This document shows positions 26,260 through 35,603 of a stretch of DNA of 64,000 nt, piece by piece; within the stretch, counting starts at the first letter, position 1; the number at the start of each line of letters is the position of its first letter. The notes beneath the pieces are model-generated. The model had not been told where the DNA came from. It did no database searches and worked only from the letters and a program-made list of their open reading frames with translations. A program made the translations under genes and the position numbers. The stretch comes from Draconibacterium aestuarii (lineage in GTDB: Bacteria; Bacteroidota; Bacteroidia; Bacteroidales; Prolixibacteraceae): the NCBI GenBank assembly GCA_026671195.1, contig JAPOHD010000012.1:203182-267181 (forward strand). Direction: 5' to 3'.

Positions 26260-26723
26260 TTTGGGTCCAAATATCAAATTGGTTTAAAATCTAAAGCAAA
26301 AAAAACGGGTTATCTTCTATTGATAACCCGATTGTTCATAGTCTAGTTTAGTTAGATCAGAAAACTTATTAGTCTAACTGAGAAAAGGCAGTTTTTGATA
26401 AGTCTCTAATTCATTTCTTTATTAAAGCACGGCTAAGATAACATAAAATTGACTTAAATGTTAATCATTTTTAAATATTTATTAATATATGTTAAAAGAT
26501 AAAGAATTATTACTGCTAAGTGTTTGGTATCTAGAAAGAACGACATGGCAAATATGTTATAAAATATTTCTATTTTATTTCTAAAATTTTATGAGAATCT
26601 TCATATTACTAGCAAATTAATTCTTATGACAAATATCATGAAGTTTATTCCACTTGTTTACAGGATAGTTCAGCATACTTATTCCCGGGAAAAGTATACT
26701 TTTGAAAAATAAGATAAATAAAC
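26260..26723. other. 464-base gene-free region with possible leftward small RNA
   Basis: It holds a terminator-like hairpin oriented leftward (26306-26330), a second hairpin (26350-26356 with 26373-26379) and a TATCTTAG box on the minus strand (about 26430-26437), one mismatch from the -7 consensus. No leftward gene is present, so a small RNA of about 130 bases is possible. The A/T-rich part from 26450 to 26700 shows nothing else clear. Confidence 0.35.
26306..26330 (-). terminator. Leftward rho-independent terminator without an obvious gene
   Basis: Arms CGGGTTATC (26306-26314) and GATAACCCG (26322-26330) have a 7-base loop. Only the minus-strand reading is followed by a T run (eight T). 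In the plus direction no T run follows, so it is a weak candidate to end the MATE transcript. Confidence 0.7.
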
Positions 26724-27761
26724 ATGAGAAAAGTTGTACTTACCGGTATCAGAGAAATGGAACTTGTTGATTCCGCCGTTCCTGAAATAAAAAACGAAAA
26801 TGAGGTGAAAATAAAACTCAGTTCTATTGGTGTTTGTGGATCAGATATACACTACTATGCTGAAGGAAAGATAGGGAGTCAGGTGGTGGAGTATCCTTTT
26901 CCGGTTGGCCACGAGTGTTCCGGAGTAATTGAAGAAACAGGGGCGGGAGTAACGAATGTTAAAGTAGGCGATTTGGTTGTGGTTGATCCATCGGTACATT
27001 GCGGCGAGTGCGACCAGTGTTTGGCAGGCAGACCTCATACCTGTCGTAAAAATAAATTTTTGGGTTGCCCCGGACAATTGGATGGGTGTTTGTCGGATTA
27101 TATTGTGATGCCCGATTTTACCTGTTTCCCGGTAAACGGAAAATTGAATCCTGTACAAGCAGCTTTAATTGAACCGTTATCAATTGGTGTTTATACCGTG
27201 AAACTGGCGCAAATTAAAAGTACAAATTCTTCAGTGGGTATTTTTGGTGCAGGTCCCATTGGTTTAAGTGTATTAATGAAGTTGTTAGCCGATGGAATTA
27301 CCAATATCGGGATGATAGAACCTTTGGATTATCGTCTGGAGAAAGCCAAAGAGGTTGGTGCAAAATACCTGATTAATCCTGATACTGAAAATGTGGAGAA
27401 TGAAATTGCGAAACAGGAAGGATTATTGCTTGATGTGGTTTTCGAAGCAAGCGGAGAGCAGGAAGCAATAACAAATGCCATAAATATTTTAAAGCCGGGT
27501 GGAAAACTGGTGTTGGTTGGAATTCCTCCGGATGCACAATATATTTTCGACATGGATCAAATGCGAAGAAAAGAGTTGATGGTAATAAATGTGCGTCGCC
27601 AAAATCATTGTGTTGAGGAGGCCATTGAACAGGTAGTCTCGGGTAAAATAGATGTGGAAAAAATGGTAACTCACACCTTTACACTGGAAGAAAGTAGTGT
27701 TGCCTTTGATATTGTTGAAGGGTATAAAGACGGAGCTATTAAAGCTATGATTGATTTGTAG
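26724..27761 (+). CDS. Zinc-dependent medium-chain (sorbitol/xylitol-type) dehydrogenase
   Basis: 345 residues. The catalytic-zinc region reads GVCGSDIHYYAEG (Cys38) and GHECSG (His and Glu near 63-64); the four-Cys structural zinc site is HCGECDQCLAGRPHTC. The Rossmann motif GIFGAGPIGLS-like text lies near 170-180. This layout fits L-iditol/sorbitol or xylitol dehydrogenases, which oxidise polyols to ketoses with NAD+. The exact substrate is not readable. It is monocistronic and convergent with the FetAB-like genes. Confidence 0.9.
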   Translation: MRKVVLTGIREMELVDSAVPEIKNENEVKIKLSSIGVCGSDIHYYAEGKIGSQVVEYPFPVGHECSGVIEETGAGVTNVKVGDLVVVDPSVHCGECDQCLAGRPHTCRKNKFLGCPGQLDGCLSDYIVMPDFTCFPVNGKLNPVQAALIEPLSIGVYTVKLAQIKSTNSSVGIFGAGPIGLSVLMKLLADGITNIGMIEPLDYRLEKAKEVGAKYLINPDTENVENEIAKQEGLLLDVVFEASGEQEAITNAINILKPGGKLVLVGIPPDAQYIFDMDQMRRKELMVINVRRQNHCVEEAIEQVVSGKIDVEKMVTHTFTLEESSVAFDIVEGYKDGAIKAMIDL

Positions 27762-27774
27762 CAGAAGAAATGCT

Positions 27775-28590
27775 TTATTTTTTTTGAAGTTGTTTTTTCT
27801 TTTGCTGAATTAAATTTTGCTTGAAATTTCCATATGCATCAAATATAAAGCGGTTCGAGAGAATAATGCTAAAAAAGATATTGATGGTACACCCTACAAA
27901 TATAGCTACCATTATCATTACCTGATATTTAATGGCAACAGCAGGTGGGCTTCCTCCCAGAATCTGTCCGGTCATCATTCCCGGAAGTGTAACCAGGCCA
28001 ATAACCGACATGTTAGCAATCATTGGGTTTAAAGCAGCTCTGGCAGCATCTTCTATAAAAGGTCGTATCGCAATTTTACTGTTTGCGGTGTTGGTAAGTA
28101 AAAATTGATAGAGCTCTCTTTTCTCAGTGAGGCTGGTGAAGTATCTGTTTAACCCAACAATGTTATGGTTGAGAGCATTTCCGAGAACCATACCTGTAAT
28201 GGGGATAAAATACCTGGCATCGAAAACATAATCAAGCTTAAGTATAAATCCGAGGCAAAATGTATCAATAATAAGAATTGAAGTTAAACCCGCAATAAAA
28301 AAAGGAACAATAAAATACTTTCGGTTTAGCGATACTCGCCTGGTTATTGTAAATACACCCACAATTATCATTAAAAGCACCCATAAACTATTGACCCATG
28401 CATTATTTAATGTGAAAATGAATTCGAGGTAAAGTGCCACTAAAAAAAGTTGTACGGCCATTCGAACAACGTTAATCAACACATCTTTTTCCATTCGGAT
28501 CCGGAAATAATAGAAAAAGGCCATTGGAAAAATTAACAGCAGAAATCCCATAGCCAGTTCCCAAATATTGATGTCGATTATTGCATTCAT
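27775..28590 (-). CDS. ABC transporter permease, FetB/UPF0014 family
   Basis: 271 residues with about seven membrane segments. The family signature is visible around ARYFIPITGMVLGNALN and ALNPMIANMSVIGLVTLPGMMTGQILGGSPPAVAIKYQVMIM. In E. coli FetAB is linked to iron export and oxidative-stress resistance. The start overlaps the stop of the ATPase gene by 4 bases (ATGA), so the two are translationally coupled. Confidence 0.93.
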   Translation of the reverse strand: MNAIIDINIWELAMGFLLLIFPMAFFYYFRIRMEKDVLINVVRMAVQLFLVALYLEFIFTLNNAWVNSLWVLLMIIVGVFTITRRVSLNRKYFIVPFFIAGLTSILIIDTFCLGFILKLDYVFDARYFIPITGMVLGNALNHNIVGLNRYFTSLTEKRELYQFLLTNTANSKIAIRPFIEDAARAALNPMIANMSVIGLVTLPGMMTGQILGGSPPAVAIKYQVMIMVAIFVGCTINIFFSIILSNRFIFDAYGNFKQNLIQQKKKQLQKK

Positions 28591-29204
28591 AGTTCAATAA
28601 TTTTATCAGAACTTTTAGCCCAGAGTTGATTGTGCGATGCAGAAATAATAGTTCTACCTTTTAACTCACCGATAACATTTATAAGAAGTTCAATTGATTT
28701 GTCATCAAGTGACGAGGTGGGTTCGTCCATTAAAATAATATCTTTTGGCTGGCTCAAACAAATTGAAATCAAAAGTCGTTGTTTCTGACCTCCACTAATT
28801 TTTGCAAAATCTTTTATTAGAATATCAGATTCTAAATCAAGTTTTTGATTGTATTCTTTAATTGCGTGTAAGTTTTGCGAGATTTCTAACAATTCAACCA
28901 ACTCCATTCCATTTTTTACAGGAAGATTAATATTCTGTGGAATAGAAATTATCTGTTTTCTGATTTCTCTAATTGTTGAATCATTAAGTACTTTCCCATT
29001 TATAATAATTTTCCCTTTATTGGGTAAAACATATCCTTGCAAAAGGTTTAAAAGCGTTGATTTACCTCTTCCGGAAGGACCGCTTAGGCAAATTTTTTCG
29101 CCTTGATTAATAGTGATGGTCAGATTATCGAAAATTATTTTTTCGGAAAAGGAAAGGCTAATGTTTTCGAAATGAATCATATCACTAAAATAGGAAGAAT
29201 TCAT
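28587..29204 (-). CDS. ABC transporter ATP-binding protein, FetA-like
   Basis: 205 residues. Walker A is SGPSGRGKSTLL (about 41-52), the Q loop follows in SIPQNINLP, the signature motif is ISGGQKQRLLIS (about 136-147), and Walker B is DIILMDEPTSSLD. The in-frame ATG at 29180 (MIHFENISL) matches homologues better and may be the true start. With the FetB-like permease it would form an exporter. Confidence 0.92.
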   Translation of the reverse strand: MNSSYFSDMIHFENISLSFSEKIIFDNLTITINQGEKICLSGPSGRGKSTLLNLLQGYVLPNKGKIIINGKVLNDSTIREIRKQIISIPQNINLPVKNGMELVELLEISQNLHAIKEYNQKLDLESDILIKDFAKISGGQKQRLLISICLSQPKDIILMDEPTSSLDDKSIELLINVIGELKGRTIISASHNQLWAKSSDKIIEL

Positions 29205-29231
29205 TTGGAGTTACCTGAGATACAAATAAAA

Positions 29232-29275
29232 AAAGAACCGTTTACTATATTTTAATCTACAGGAAACGGTTCTTT
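29232..29275 (-). terminator. Terminator of gnd
   Basis: Arms AAAGAACCGTTT (29232-29243) and AAACGGTTCTTT (29264-29275) pair perfectly over 12 bp with a 20-base loop. The minus strand continues into a T run. Confidence 0.8.
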
Positions 29276-29326
29276 ATTATTTAACAGGTTAGTAAGGAGC
29301 TAACCTATTTTGCTAACTCTTTTTTA

Positions 29327-30781
29327 TTACACATTGTATGTTGACGATGCTGTATCGCCACCACGTCCGGTCCAGTTGGTATGGAAAAATTCACCCCGTG
29401 GTTTGTCAATTCTTTCGTAAGTGTGCGCACCAAAATAGTCACGTTGTGCTTGCAGCAAATTAGCTGGCAAACGTTCGCTGCGGAAACCGTCGAAATAACA
29501 AAGTGCCGAAGTTAATGCCGGAACAGGAACTCCATTTGTAAGGGCAGTTGCACAAACTCTTCTCCAACCAGCCTGAGCCTCTTCAACTTTTTCTTTAAAG
29601 AATGGGTCGAGTAATAAGTTTGGCAATTCAGTATTTTTATCAAAAGCCTTTTTAATGTCGCCTAAAAATACAGAGCGGATGATACAGCCTCCGCGCCACA
29701 TCAACGCGATATCTCCATAGTTTAAATCCCAGTTGTATTCCTTCGCAGCCTCCATCATTAAATTGTAGCCTTGTGCGTACGAAATAATTTTTGCGCCTAA
29801 CAGTGCACTTTCAATATCGTCGATAAATTGTTGTTTATCACCTGTGAACTCAGCTTTTGGGCCGTTGATTACTTTGGCAGCTTCAACTCGTAAATCTTTT
29901 TGCGCCGATAAGCAGCGTGCAAAAACCGACTCGCCAATTAGTGTCAAAGGAATGCCCAAATCAAGCGCAGAAATTCCTGTCCATTTTCCGGTTCCTTTTT
30001 GTCCGGCCGTATCAAGGATCATTTCAACGGTCTCTTCACCATTTTCATCTTTGTAACCTAAAATATCGCGGGTAATTTCAATTAAGTAACTGTCCAAAAT
30101 GCCTTCGTTCCATTTTTTGAAAACCTGGTGCATTTCGTCGTTATTCATTCCCATCAATTCTTTCATCAACTGATAAGCTTCGGTAATTATTTGCATGTCG
30201 CCATACTCAATTCCATTGTGTACCATTTTAACAAAGTGGCCTGCACCATCGGTTCCAACCCACTCGCAGCATGGCGAACCATCTTCTACCTTTGCCGAAA
30301 CTGCCTGGAAAATTTCTTTAACTGCCGGCCACGCTTTTGCCGATCCACCGGGCATAATGGATGGTCCTAAAAGTGCACCTTCTTCGCCACCCGAAACTCC
30401 GGTACCGATGTACAATAACCCTTTACTCTCAACATATTTGGTACGACGAATGGTGTCAGGAAAATGTGAATTACCACCATCAATAATAATATCTCCCGGT
30501 TCCAGATGAGGAATTACGAGGTCAATAAAATCATCAACCGGCTTACCGGCTTTTACTAACATCATTACTTTTCGCGGTTTCTCTAACGAAGCGCAAAGTT
30601 CTTCGATTGAATGGGCACCGATGAAGTTTTTATCTGCTCCACGCCCATTTACAAACGCATCAACTTTTTCTACTGTACGGTTAAATACAGCTACAGTAAA
30701 ACCTTTACTCTCCATGTTTAATACCAGGTTTTCGCCCATAACGGCTAACCCGATTAAACCAATGTCTGCTAATTTTTTCAT
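29327..30781 (-). CDS. gnd: 6-phosphogluconate dehydrogenase (decarboxylating)
   Basis: 484 residues. NADP-binding IGLIGLAVMGENLVLNMESKG is at the N-terminus. The signature GGNSHFPDTIRR and catalytic-site text GVSGGEEGALLGPSIMPGG follow, then TAGQKGTGKWTGISALDLGIP and, near the end, a family tail with GTGLRRDYFGAHTYE-like text. It makes ribulose 5-phosphate, CO2 and NADPH in the oxidative pentose phosphate pathway. ATG at 30781 (MKKLADIGLIG) is chosen because the longer frame adds 16 residues before the nucleotide-binding fold. No zwf is in the window. Confidence 0.97.
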   Translation of the reverse strand: MKKLADIGLIGLAVMGENLVLNMESKGFTVAVFNRTVEKVDAFVNGRGADKNFIGAHSIEELCASLEKPRKVMMLVKAGKPVDDFIDLVIPHLEPGDIIIDGGNSHFPDTIRRTKYVESKGLLYIGTGVSGGEEGALLGPSIMPGGSAKAWPAVKEIFQAVSAKVEDGSPCCEWVGTDGAGHFVKMVHNGIEYGDMQIITEAYQLMKELMGMNNDEMHQVFKKWNEGILDSYLIEITRDILGYKDENGEETVEMILDTAGQKGTGKWTGISALDLGIPLTLIGESVFARCLSAQKDLRVEAAKVINGPKAEFTGDKQQFIDDIESALLGAKIISYAQGYNLMMEAAKEYNWDLNYGDIALMWRGGCIIRSVFLGDIKKAFDKNTELPNLLLDPFFKEKVEEAQAGWRRVCATALTNGVPVPALTSALCYFDGFRSERLPANLLQAQRDYFGAHTYERIDKPRGEFFHTNWTGRGGDTASSTYNV

Positions 30782-30883
30782 TTTATTTTTCATTATAATT
30801 TTTAAATTTTTAATTGTCTGTGCCGCCAATGAAGGAATCTTTGCTAAATCATCTGATAAATAGTGCCTGCATGTAAATAACGA

Positions 30884-32011
30884 CTAGGTTGAGATAGAAA
30901 ATCCAAGAGCTTTCAATTTTTCCAAAGTCTTTTCTTCAATATTTCTTGCTTTTATGGTGAACGTATGAAATTCTCGTCGTACGGGATAATCGCCTCTAAG
31001 CTGTTCGAAAAGGTGTGGCGTGTCTTTTAATGCTTCATCATCGTTTTCAATGTCGTATGTTGAAAGAATTGCTTCGGCAAGAATCGAATATTCACGTCGT
31101 TGATTCCCGTCAATCTCAATTACGGTATTCTCCGGAAGTTCAATACCCGAAGGTTCCCAATTATTTATTCCCAGATTGAAAAATTTGCTGATTGCCTGAA
31201 TGCTCATTTTTGTACCGTTGGCTTTTCCATCTTTTGAATAACCTGCAATGTGAGGTGTGCCGTAATCTGTTTGATTTAATAAATCAAGATTTATTTCGGG
31301 TTCGTCTTCCCAACAATCAACAATAAATCCAGCAATATCACTGGCCTCAATAGCGTTGTAAATCGATTCTGTATCAACAACTTCTCCCCGGCACGAATTT
31401 ATAATCAGCGGCTTTTTATTCAGATTTTGGAGAAATTCTTCGTCTACCATATGAAAAGTCGCGTCAGTACCTGTCATATTTAAAGGTACGTGAAAGGTAA
31501 TAATATCAGCTTCTTTTTGAATGGTTTGCAACGAAACAAATTTCTCCGGTCCTTCGATACGTTCTCGTGGAGGATCATTCAGCAAAACGTTCATTCCCAG
31601 AATCTCACAGGTTCTTGCTACTTTTGATCCAACGTTTCCAACACCGACCACACCAATTGTTAATCCCTCCAAATCTTTACGTTTGCGCATTGACCATGAG
31701 AAAAGGGCAGAGGCAATATACTGGTTTACACTTTCGGCATTACACCCCGGTGCATTCGTCCATTTAATTCCAGCTCTTTCGCAATAATCAGTATCAATGT
31801 GGTCGAAACCAATGGTAGCCGTAGCAATATATTTTACCTTCGAGCCAGCAAGTAAACTGCTGTTACAAATTGTCCTGGTACGCGTGATTATTGCATCAGC
31901 ATCCTTTACAATTTCGTTGGTTGTGTCACTTCCCGGAAGATAAACCACTTCGGCAAAAGGCTCCAAAGCTCCTTTTATATAAGGTATTTTGTTATCAATT
32001 ACAATTTTCAT
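30884..32011 (-). CDS. pdxB: 4-phosphoerythronate dehydrogenase
   Basis: 375 residues, typical for PdxB. The D-2-hydroxyacid dehydrogenase fold shows the NAD motif VVGVGNVGSKVA near 120, catalytic NSCRGEVVD (Arg), and PHIAGYS (His) near 255. An extra C-terminal dimerisation domain (about 285-375) distinguishes PdxB from other family members. It oxidises 4-phospho-D-erythronate in the DXP-independent route to pyridoxal 5'-phosphate. It lies 32 bases past the Gfo/Idh gene stop. Confidence 0.94.
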   Translation of the reverse strand: MKIVIDNKIPYIKGALEPFAEVVYLPGSDTTNEIVKDADAIITRTRTICNSSLLAGSKVKYIATATIGFDHIDTDYCERAGIKWTNAPGCNAESVNQYIASALFSWSMRKRKDLEGLTIGVVGVGNVGSKVARTCEILGMNVLLNDPPRERIEGPEKFVSLQTIQKEADIITFHVPLNMTGTDATFHMVDEEFLQNLNKKPLIINSCRGEVVDTESIYNAIEASDIAGFIVDCWEDEPEINLDLLNQTDYGTPHIAGYSKDGKANGTKMSIQAISKFFNLGINNWEPSGIELPENTVIEIDGNQRREYSILAEAILSTYDIENDDEALKDTPHLFEQLRGDYPVRREFHTFTIKARNIEEKTLEKLKALGFSIST

Positions 32012-32043
32012 TAGTCTATTCTATTTCAATTCGCCTAAATAGA

Positions 32044-33057
32044 TTACAGTCGCTGGTCTTTATAATAATCCTTCACCATCTCATCAAGTACCCAACTTGT
32101 TCGGGCAGCCGATTCACCGGTACTTATACATTTCCCATTTCCTCTTAATTCATCAACAACTTGTTGCACCAGATTTTGTGAAATGTGTTCCGGATTCTGA
32201 AATTTCAATTCCGTTATTCCATCATCTGTTTTAAGCTTTACATTTCCCGGTATGAAACAGGGCAAGCAAATTTCGCCTTTTTCTCCGATAATTTGTATAT
32301 AATCTTCTTCCGAATTTTTATCCACCACAAAACACCAGCTGCCTGTTCCAATCACTCCTGATTTGTGTTCCCATGTTCCGGAAACGGTATCTTCAGCAGG
32401 GTAAAGTGCTGCTACATTAGAAGCATTTCCTTTTACTTTTACAACTTCTTCAAAAATAAAGTCGAGGTAATCCAGCTGATGCGAAGCCAAATCAAAAAAA
32501 TGACCAGCACCCGAAATTTCAGGGAAAACATGCCAGTGCATTTCTTCAGGAGTTTGGTTTCTTTCGTTTGCCTGTTTGTACAATTTAATATTCACCATTA
32601 ATGGTTTGCCAATAACACCCGCTTCCAGCAACTCTTTAACTTTTAAAAATGCAGGTAAAGTTCGCCGGTAATAAGCTACCCATAAAGGCATGCCTGTTTC
32701 TTTCGAAACTTTTAGCATTTCTACACATTCTGCATACGACCTTGCCATTGGTTTTTCCACATAAACCGGTTTACCTGCTTGCATGGTTTCAATGGCATAA
32801 CTGGCGTGCGAATCGGGTGGAGTGGCAATGTAAACTGCATCTACATCCGGATCGTTTATTAACTCGGAAGCATTTGAATACCATTTAAAGATATTGTGAC
32901 GTTTGGCGTAATCGGCTGCTTTTTGAGCGTTTCGACGCATAACAGCCACTAATTTAGAGTTGTTGCTTTTGTAAAAGGCTGGTCCGCTTTTTACCTCAGT
33001 AACATCGCCGACTCCTATTATTCCCCAATTAATAGTATTCTTTTTATCAATTTTCAA
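32044..33057 (-). CDS. Gfo/Idh/MocA family NAD(P)-dependent oxidoreductase (cytoplasmic)
   Basis: 337 residues. The Rossmann domain (about 1-125) has NWGIIGVGDVTEVKSG and the catalytic EKPMARSYAECVEM motif. The C-terminal alpha/beta domain includes HFFDLASHQLDYLDFIF, with the typical His. There is no signal peptide. Members oxidise or reduce sugars and inositols; the substrate is unknown. It is directly before pdxB and beyond the LarA-like gene, so it may belong to either unit. Confidence 0.9.
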   Translation of the reverse strand: MKIDKKNTINWGIIGVGDVTEVKSGPAFYKSNNSKLVAVMRRNAQKAADYAKRHNIFKWYSNASELINDPDVDAVYIATPPDSHASYAIETMQAGKPVYVEKPMARSYAECVEMLKVSKETGMPLWVAYYRRTLPAFLKVKELLEAGVIGKPLMVNIKLYKQANERNQTPEEMHWHVFPEISGAGHFFDLASHQLDYLDFIFEEVVKVKGNASNVAALYPAEDTVSGTWEHKSGVIGTGSWCFVVDKNSEEDYIQIIGEKGEICLPCFIPGNVKLKTDDGITELKFQNPEHISQNLVQQVVDELRGNGKCISTGESAARTSWVLDEMVKDYYKDQRL

Positions 33058-33155
33058 TTTTTACTAATTTAAGCTTGTATTATTTACAAAAAGCGTAAGT
33101 AGTTCTTTACATACTAAAACAGAATCGTCCTAATTACCTGTAACCGGCATTTTCC

Positions 33156-34442
33156 CTAATATTCGAACCTATCCTTAAAAGCCCAAAGTCCGATTGCCGG
33201 ATTGGAAATATAGAAAATTTCTTCACCGTCATTCAATGTATTATAACCGTCTTTTAGTTTTTCTGGATTGTATTTTGCGGTCATTTCATCAAAATCGGCA
33301 TACTTAAATCCTACACTTTCAATTTCCTGCTGAGTGAGGTTTTCTTCTCCTTTACCCGGACAATACGTGATACTGAAACGACCTTCAGAAGAACCATGAA
33401 TTAGATGGGCTGCAGCTCCCAGATTGTTTTGTAACTCTTCATTTTTGCTCACCATTTTTAAAGTATGTGGTGTTCCGAAATAGCCGTATTTTCGAATTAA
33501 TTTATCGATTTGTTTGTCTTCGCCAAATTCTTTTAAAGCGGGTGCCAGTACAATGAGTTCACCATCATCGGCCAGGGCCATACGTGTGCGGTAAATACTT
33601 TTGTTGCCCAACCAGGTACTTTTAAATTCGGTTGGATCGAGCCAAACTACTGCCTTTTTAATGGGCTTATCAACCATTTCAAAATTTACTAGCAACGATA
33701 GTTTAGCCGCTTTGTCGAAAACTTCAAAATCATCTCCAATAAAAAGTCCGTAGGTTTGTAATTTGCCTTGCTTGTTCAGTCCAACAACAGTTTGCACATA
33801 AACGATTGGTAAGTGGTTTGAAAAGTTTTCTGATGCATAATTAAATACTTTTCGTACAGGGGTATCGGCACGTCCCATCATTTTTTCCATACCATAGGCC
33901 GCACCAATATAATGACTTTTGTTAATGCCTTCGGTTCCACCTGTACCAACAAAAATATTTTTATTGTAATTGGCCATTCCCACTACTTCGTGCGGTACAA
34001 CCTGACCAATGGAAAGAATAAGGTCGAAATTTCCTTCAATCAGGAGTTTATTAACCTGGGCGGGCCATGTATAATCGCAGGCACCTTCCGATACTTCTTT
34101 GACAAACTCAGCAGGAACAGTTCCTAAAGTGATTACATCATTCCTCCAATCGTGTTCGCGAATCAAATCGGTTGGCATTTTGCCAAACATGTGACTAATT
34201 TGCTCCATAGTCATGGGAGTGTGTGTGCCAAGTGCAGGAAGTACGTCGGTGAGTTTCTCCCGGTAATATTCCCACGCAAATTCTGTAAGTTCTCCGGCAC
34301 GAGAGGGGAGGCGTGTGTAATCAGGCGGAATAGCCAGAACTTTTTGTATATCGCTCATTTTTTCCAGTGCTTCAAAAAGTCCTTTTTTCAGGTCTTCTCC
34401 TGACAGGGAAGTATCAATTGATCCTTTTTCAAAATATATCAT
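33156..34442 (-). CDS. LarA-type nickel-pincer racemase/epimerase (DUF2088 family)
   Basis: 428 residues. His151, Lys161 and His177 (PHEVVGMANYNK ... NKSH) occur with the same spacing (10 and 16 residues) as His174, Lys184 and His200 of L. plantarum LarA, which bind the nickel-pincer cofactor. DYTRLPS (41-47), GTHTPMT (72-78) and EHD (His97) match other LarA active-site segments. The gene lies in a hexuronate-type cluster, so it may epimerise a sugar acid such as mannonate or a related aldonate rather than lactate; that is inference. Cofactor genes larB, larC and larE are not in the window. Confidence 0.85.
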   Translation of the reverse strand: MIYFEKGSIDTSLSGEDLKKGLFEALEKMSDIQKVLAIPPDYTRLPSRAGELTEFAWEYYREKLTDVLPALGTHTPMTMEQISHMFGKMPTDLIREHDWRNDVITLGTVPAEFVKEVSEGACDYTWPAQVNKLLIEGNFDLILSIGQVVPHEVVGMANYNKNIFVGTGGTEGINKSHYIGAAYGMEKMMGRADTPVRKVFNYASENFSNHLPIVYVQTVVGLNKQGKLQTYGLFIGDDFEVFDKAAKLSLLVNFEMVDKPIKKAVVWLDPTEFKSTWLGNKSIYRTRMALADDGELIVLAPALKEFGEDKQIDKLIRKYGYFGTPHTLKMVSKNEELQNNLGAAAHLIHGSSEGRFSITYCPGKGEENLTQQEIESVGFKYADFDEMTAKYNPEKLKDGYNTLNDGEEIFYISNPAIGLWAFKDRFEY

Positions 34443-34472
34443 ATCAAAATCTTTTAGACGAATGTGACTTGC

Positions 34473-34506
34473 TGTGTCTAAGCGGTATTAAACCGCAATA
34501 GACACA
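34473..34506. repeat. Intercistronic hairpin between kinase and LarA-like genes
   Basis: TGTGTCTA (34473-34480) pairs with TAGACACA (34499-34506), and GCGGT (34482-34486) with ACCGC (34492-34496). No T run follows in the transcript direction, so it is not a standard terminator. It may control mRNA stability within the operon. Confidence 0.6.
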
Positions 34507-34523
34507 CAGTCTTCAATAGATTA

Positions 34524-35603
34524 TTATCTCTTCACACGTGCATTTCCACCCCAAATACTCCAAACCTGTTCTTCGTCTGCAGGCTGAGCATAGTCGGTTA
34601 AGAAAGTTGTTGCCATTGCTCCGGTTGCCCATCCAAATTGAGGCCATTTTTCGGCATCCCAGTTTTTCAGAATTCCGTAAAGCATTCCGCCCACAAAACC
34701 ATCGCCGCCACCAATACGATCAAGAACGGTGATTCTTCGTGGTTCAACCACATGCCAGTTTTCACCTTCCAACATAATGGCGCCCCATAGATGTTCGTTT
34801 ACGCTGATTACTTCGCGCAGTGTAGTGGCAAATACCGAAGCATTTGGAAATGCTTCTTTTACACGGTTTATTAATCCTTTAAAACCTTCAATTTTTGCTT
34901 TTAGACCTTCGCCACCAGCTTCGGGGCCTTCAATTCCAAAACAAAGCTGGAAATCTTCTTCGTTACCAATCAAAATATCGGATACAGAAGCAATCTCTGT
35001 GAAATCTTTTCTTAATTGTTCTTCACGACCTTTCCAAAACGAAGCTCTGTGATTTAAATCAAACGAAATTTTTGTACCATACTTTTTTGCAGCCCTGGCA
35101 ATTCCAAGGCAGAACTGTGTGGTTTCTGGTGAAAGTGCGGCAATTAAACCGGAAAGATGTACGATTTGAACACCTTCTTCACTAAAAATCCGTTCCAGAT
35201 CAAAATCTTTTGCATTTAAAGTTCGCCCTACTTCGCCTGCACGGTCGTTAAAAACACGCGGACCTCGCGAACCATAACCACTGTCGGCAATGTTAATCTG
35301 ATGACGATACCCCCAAGGATCGCCTTGCTCCACTTCAGGACCTTCATAGTCCATGTGGCGTGCTTTTAAATTACTTTTTATGAATTGTGCAATTGGGCTG
35401 CTTTTTACAAAAGTGGTTAATACTTTTACCGGTAAACCCAGGTACGACGAAATGCTGGCCACATTGGTTTCAGCACTGGTGGCATATAAAGTAAATTTGT
35501 CGCTTGAGTGCACCGGTTGGCCGTTTTCGGGAGTAATCCTGGTGCCCATACTGGTTGGAACCAGCATGGCGTATTTGCAATTTTGCTTGAGTTCGATATG
35601 CAT
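34524..35603 (-). CDS. PfkB family sugar kinase, 2-dehydro-3-deoxygluconokinase-like
   Basis: 359 residues from ATG at 35603 (MHIELKQNCKYAMLVPTSMGTRI); a longer frame to 35648 adds a poor N-terminus. The C-terminal PfkB signature DRIGGGDGFVGGMLYG includes the catalytic Asp. The protein shows TLYATSAETNVASISSYLGLP for substrate binding and FGIARAAKKYGTKISFDLNHRASFW-like text in the middle. KDG kinases phosphorylate 2-keto-3-deoxygluconate, the last step before aldol cleavage in hexuronate use. The neighbours (mannonate oxidoreductase-like, LarA-like) support this. Confidence 0.85.
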   Translation of the reverse strand: MHIELKQNCKYAMLVPTSMGTRITPENGQPVHSSDKFTLYATSAETNVASISSYLGLPVKVLTTFVKSSPIAQFIKSNLKARHMDYEGPEVEQGDPWGYRHQINIADSGYGSRGPRVFNDRAGEVGRTLNAKDFDLERIFSEEGVQIVHLSGLIAALSPETTQFCLGIARAAKKYGTKISFDLNHRASFWKGREEQLRKDFTEIASVSDILIGNEEDFQLCFGIEGPEAGGEGLKAKIEGFKGLINRVKEAFPNASVFATTLREVISVNEHLWGAIMLEGENWHVVEPRRITVLDRIGGGDGFVGGMLYGILKNWDAEKWPQFGWATGAMATTFLTDYAQPADEEQVWSIWGGNARVKR

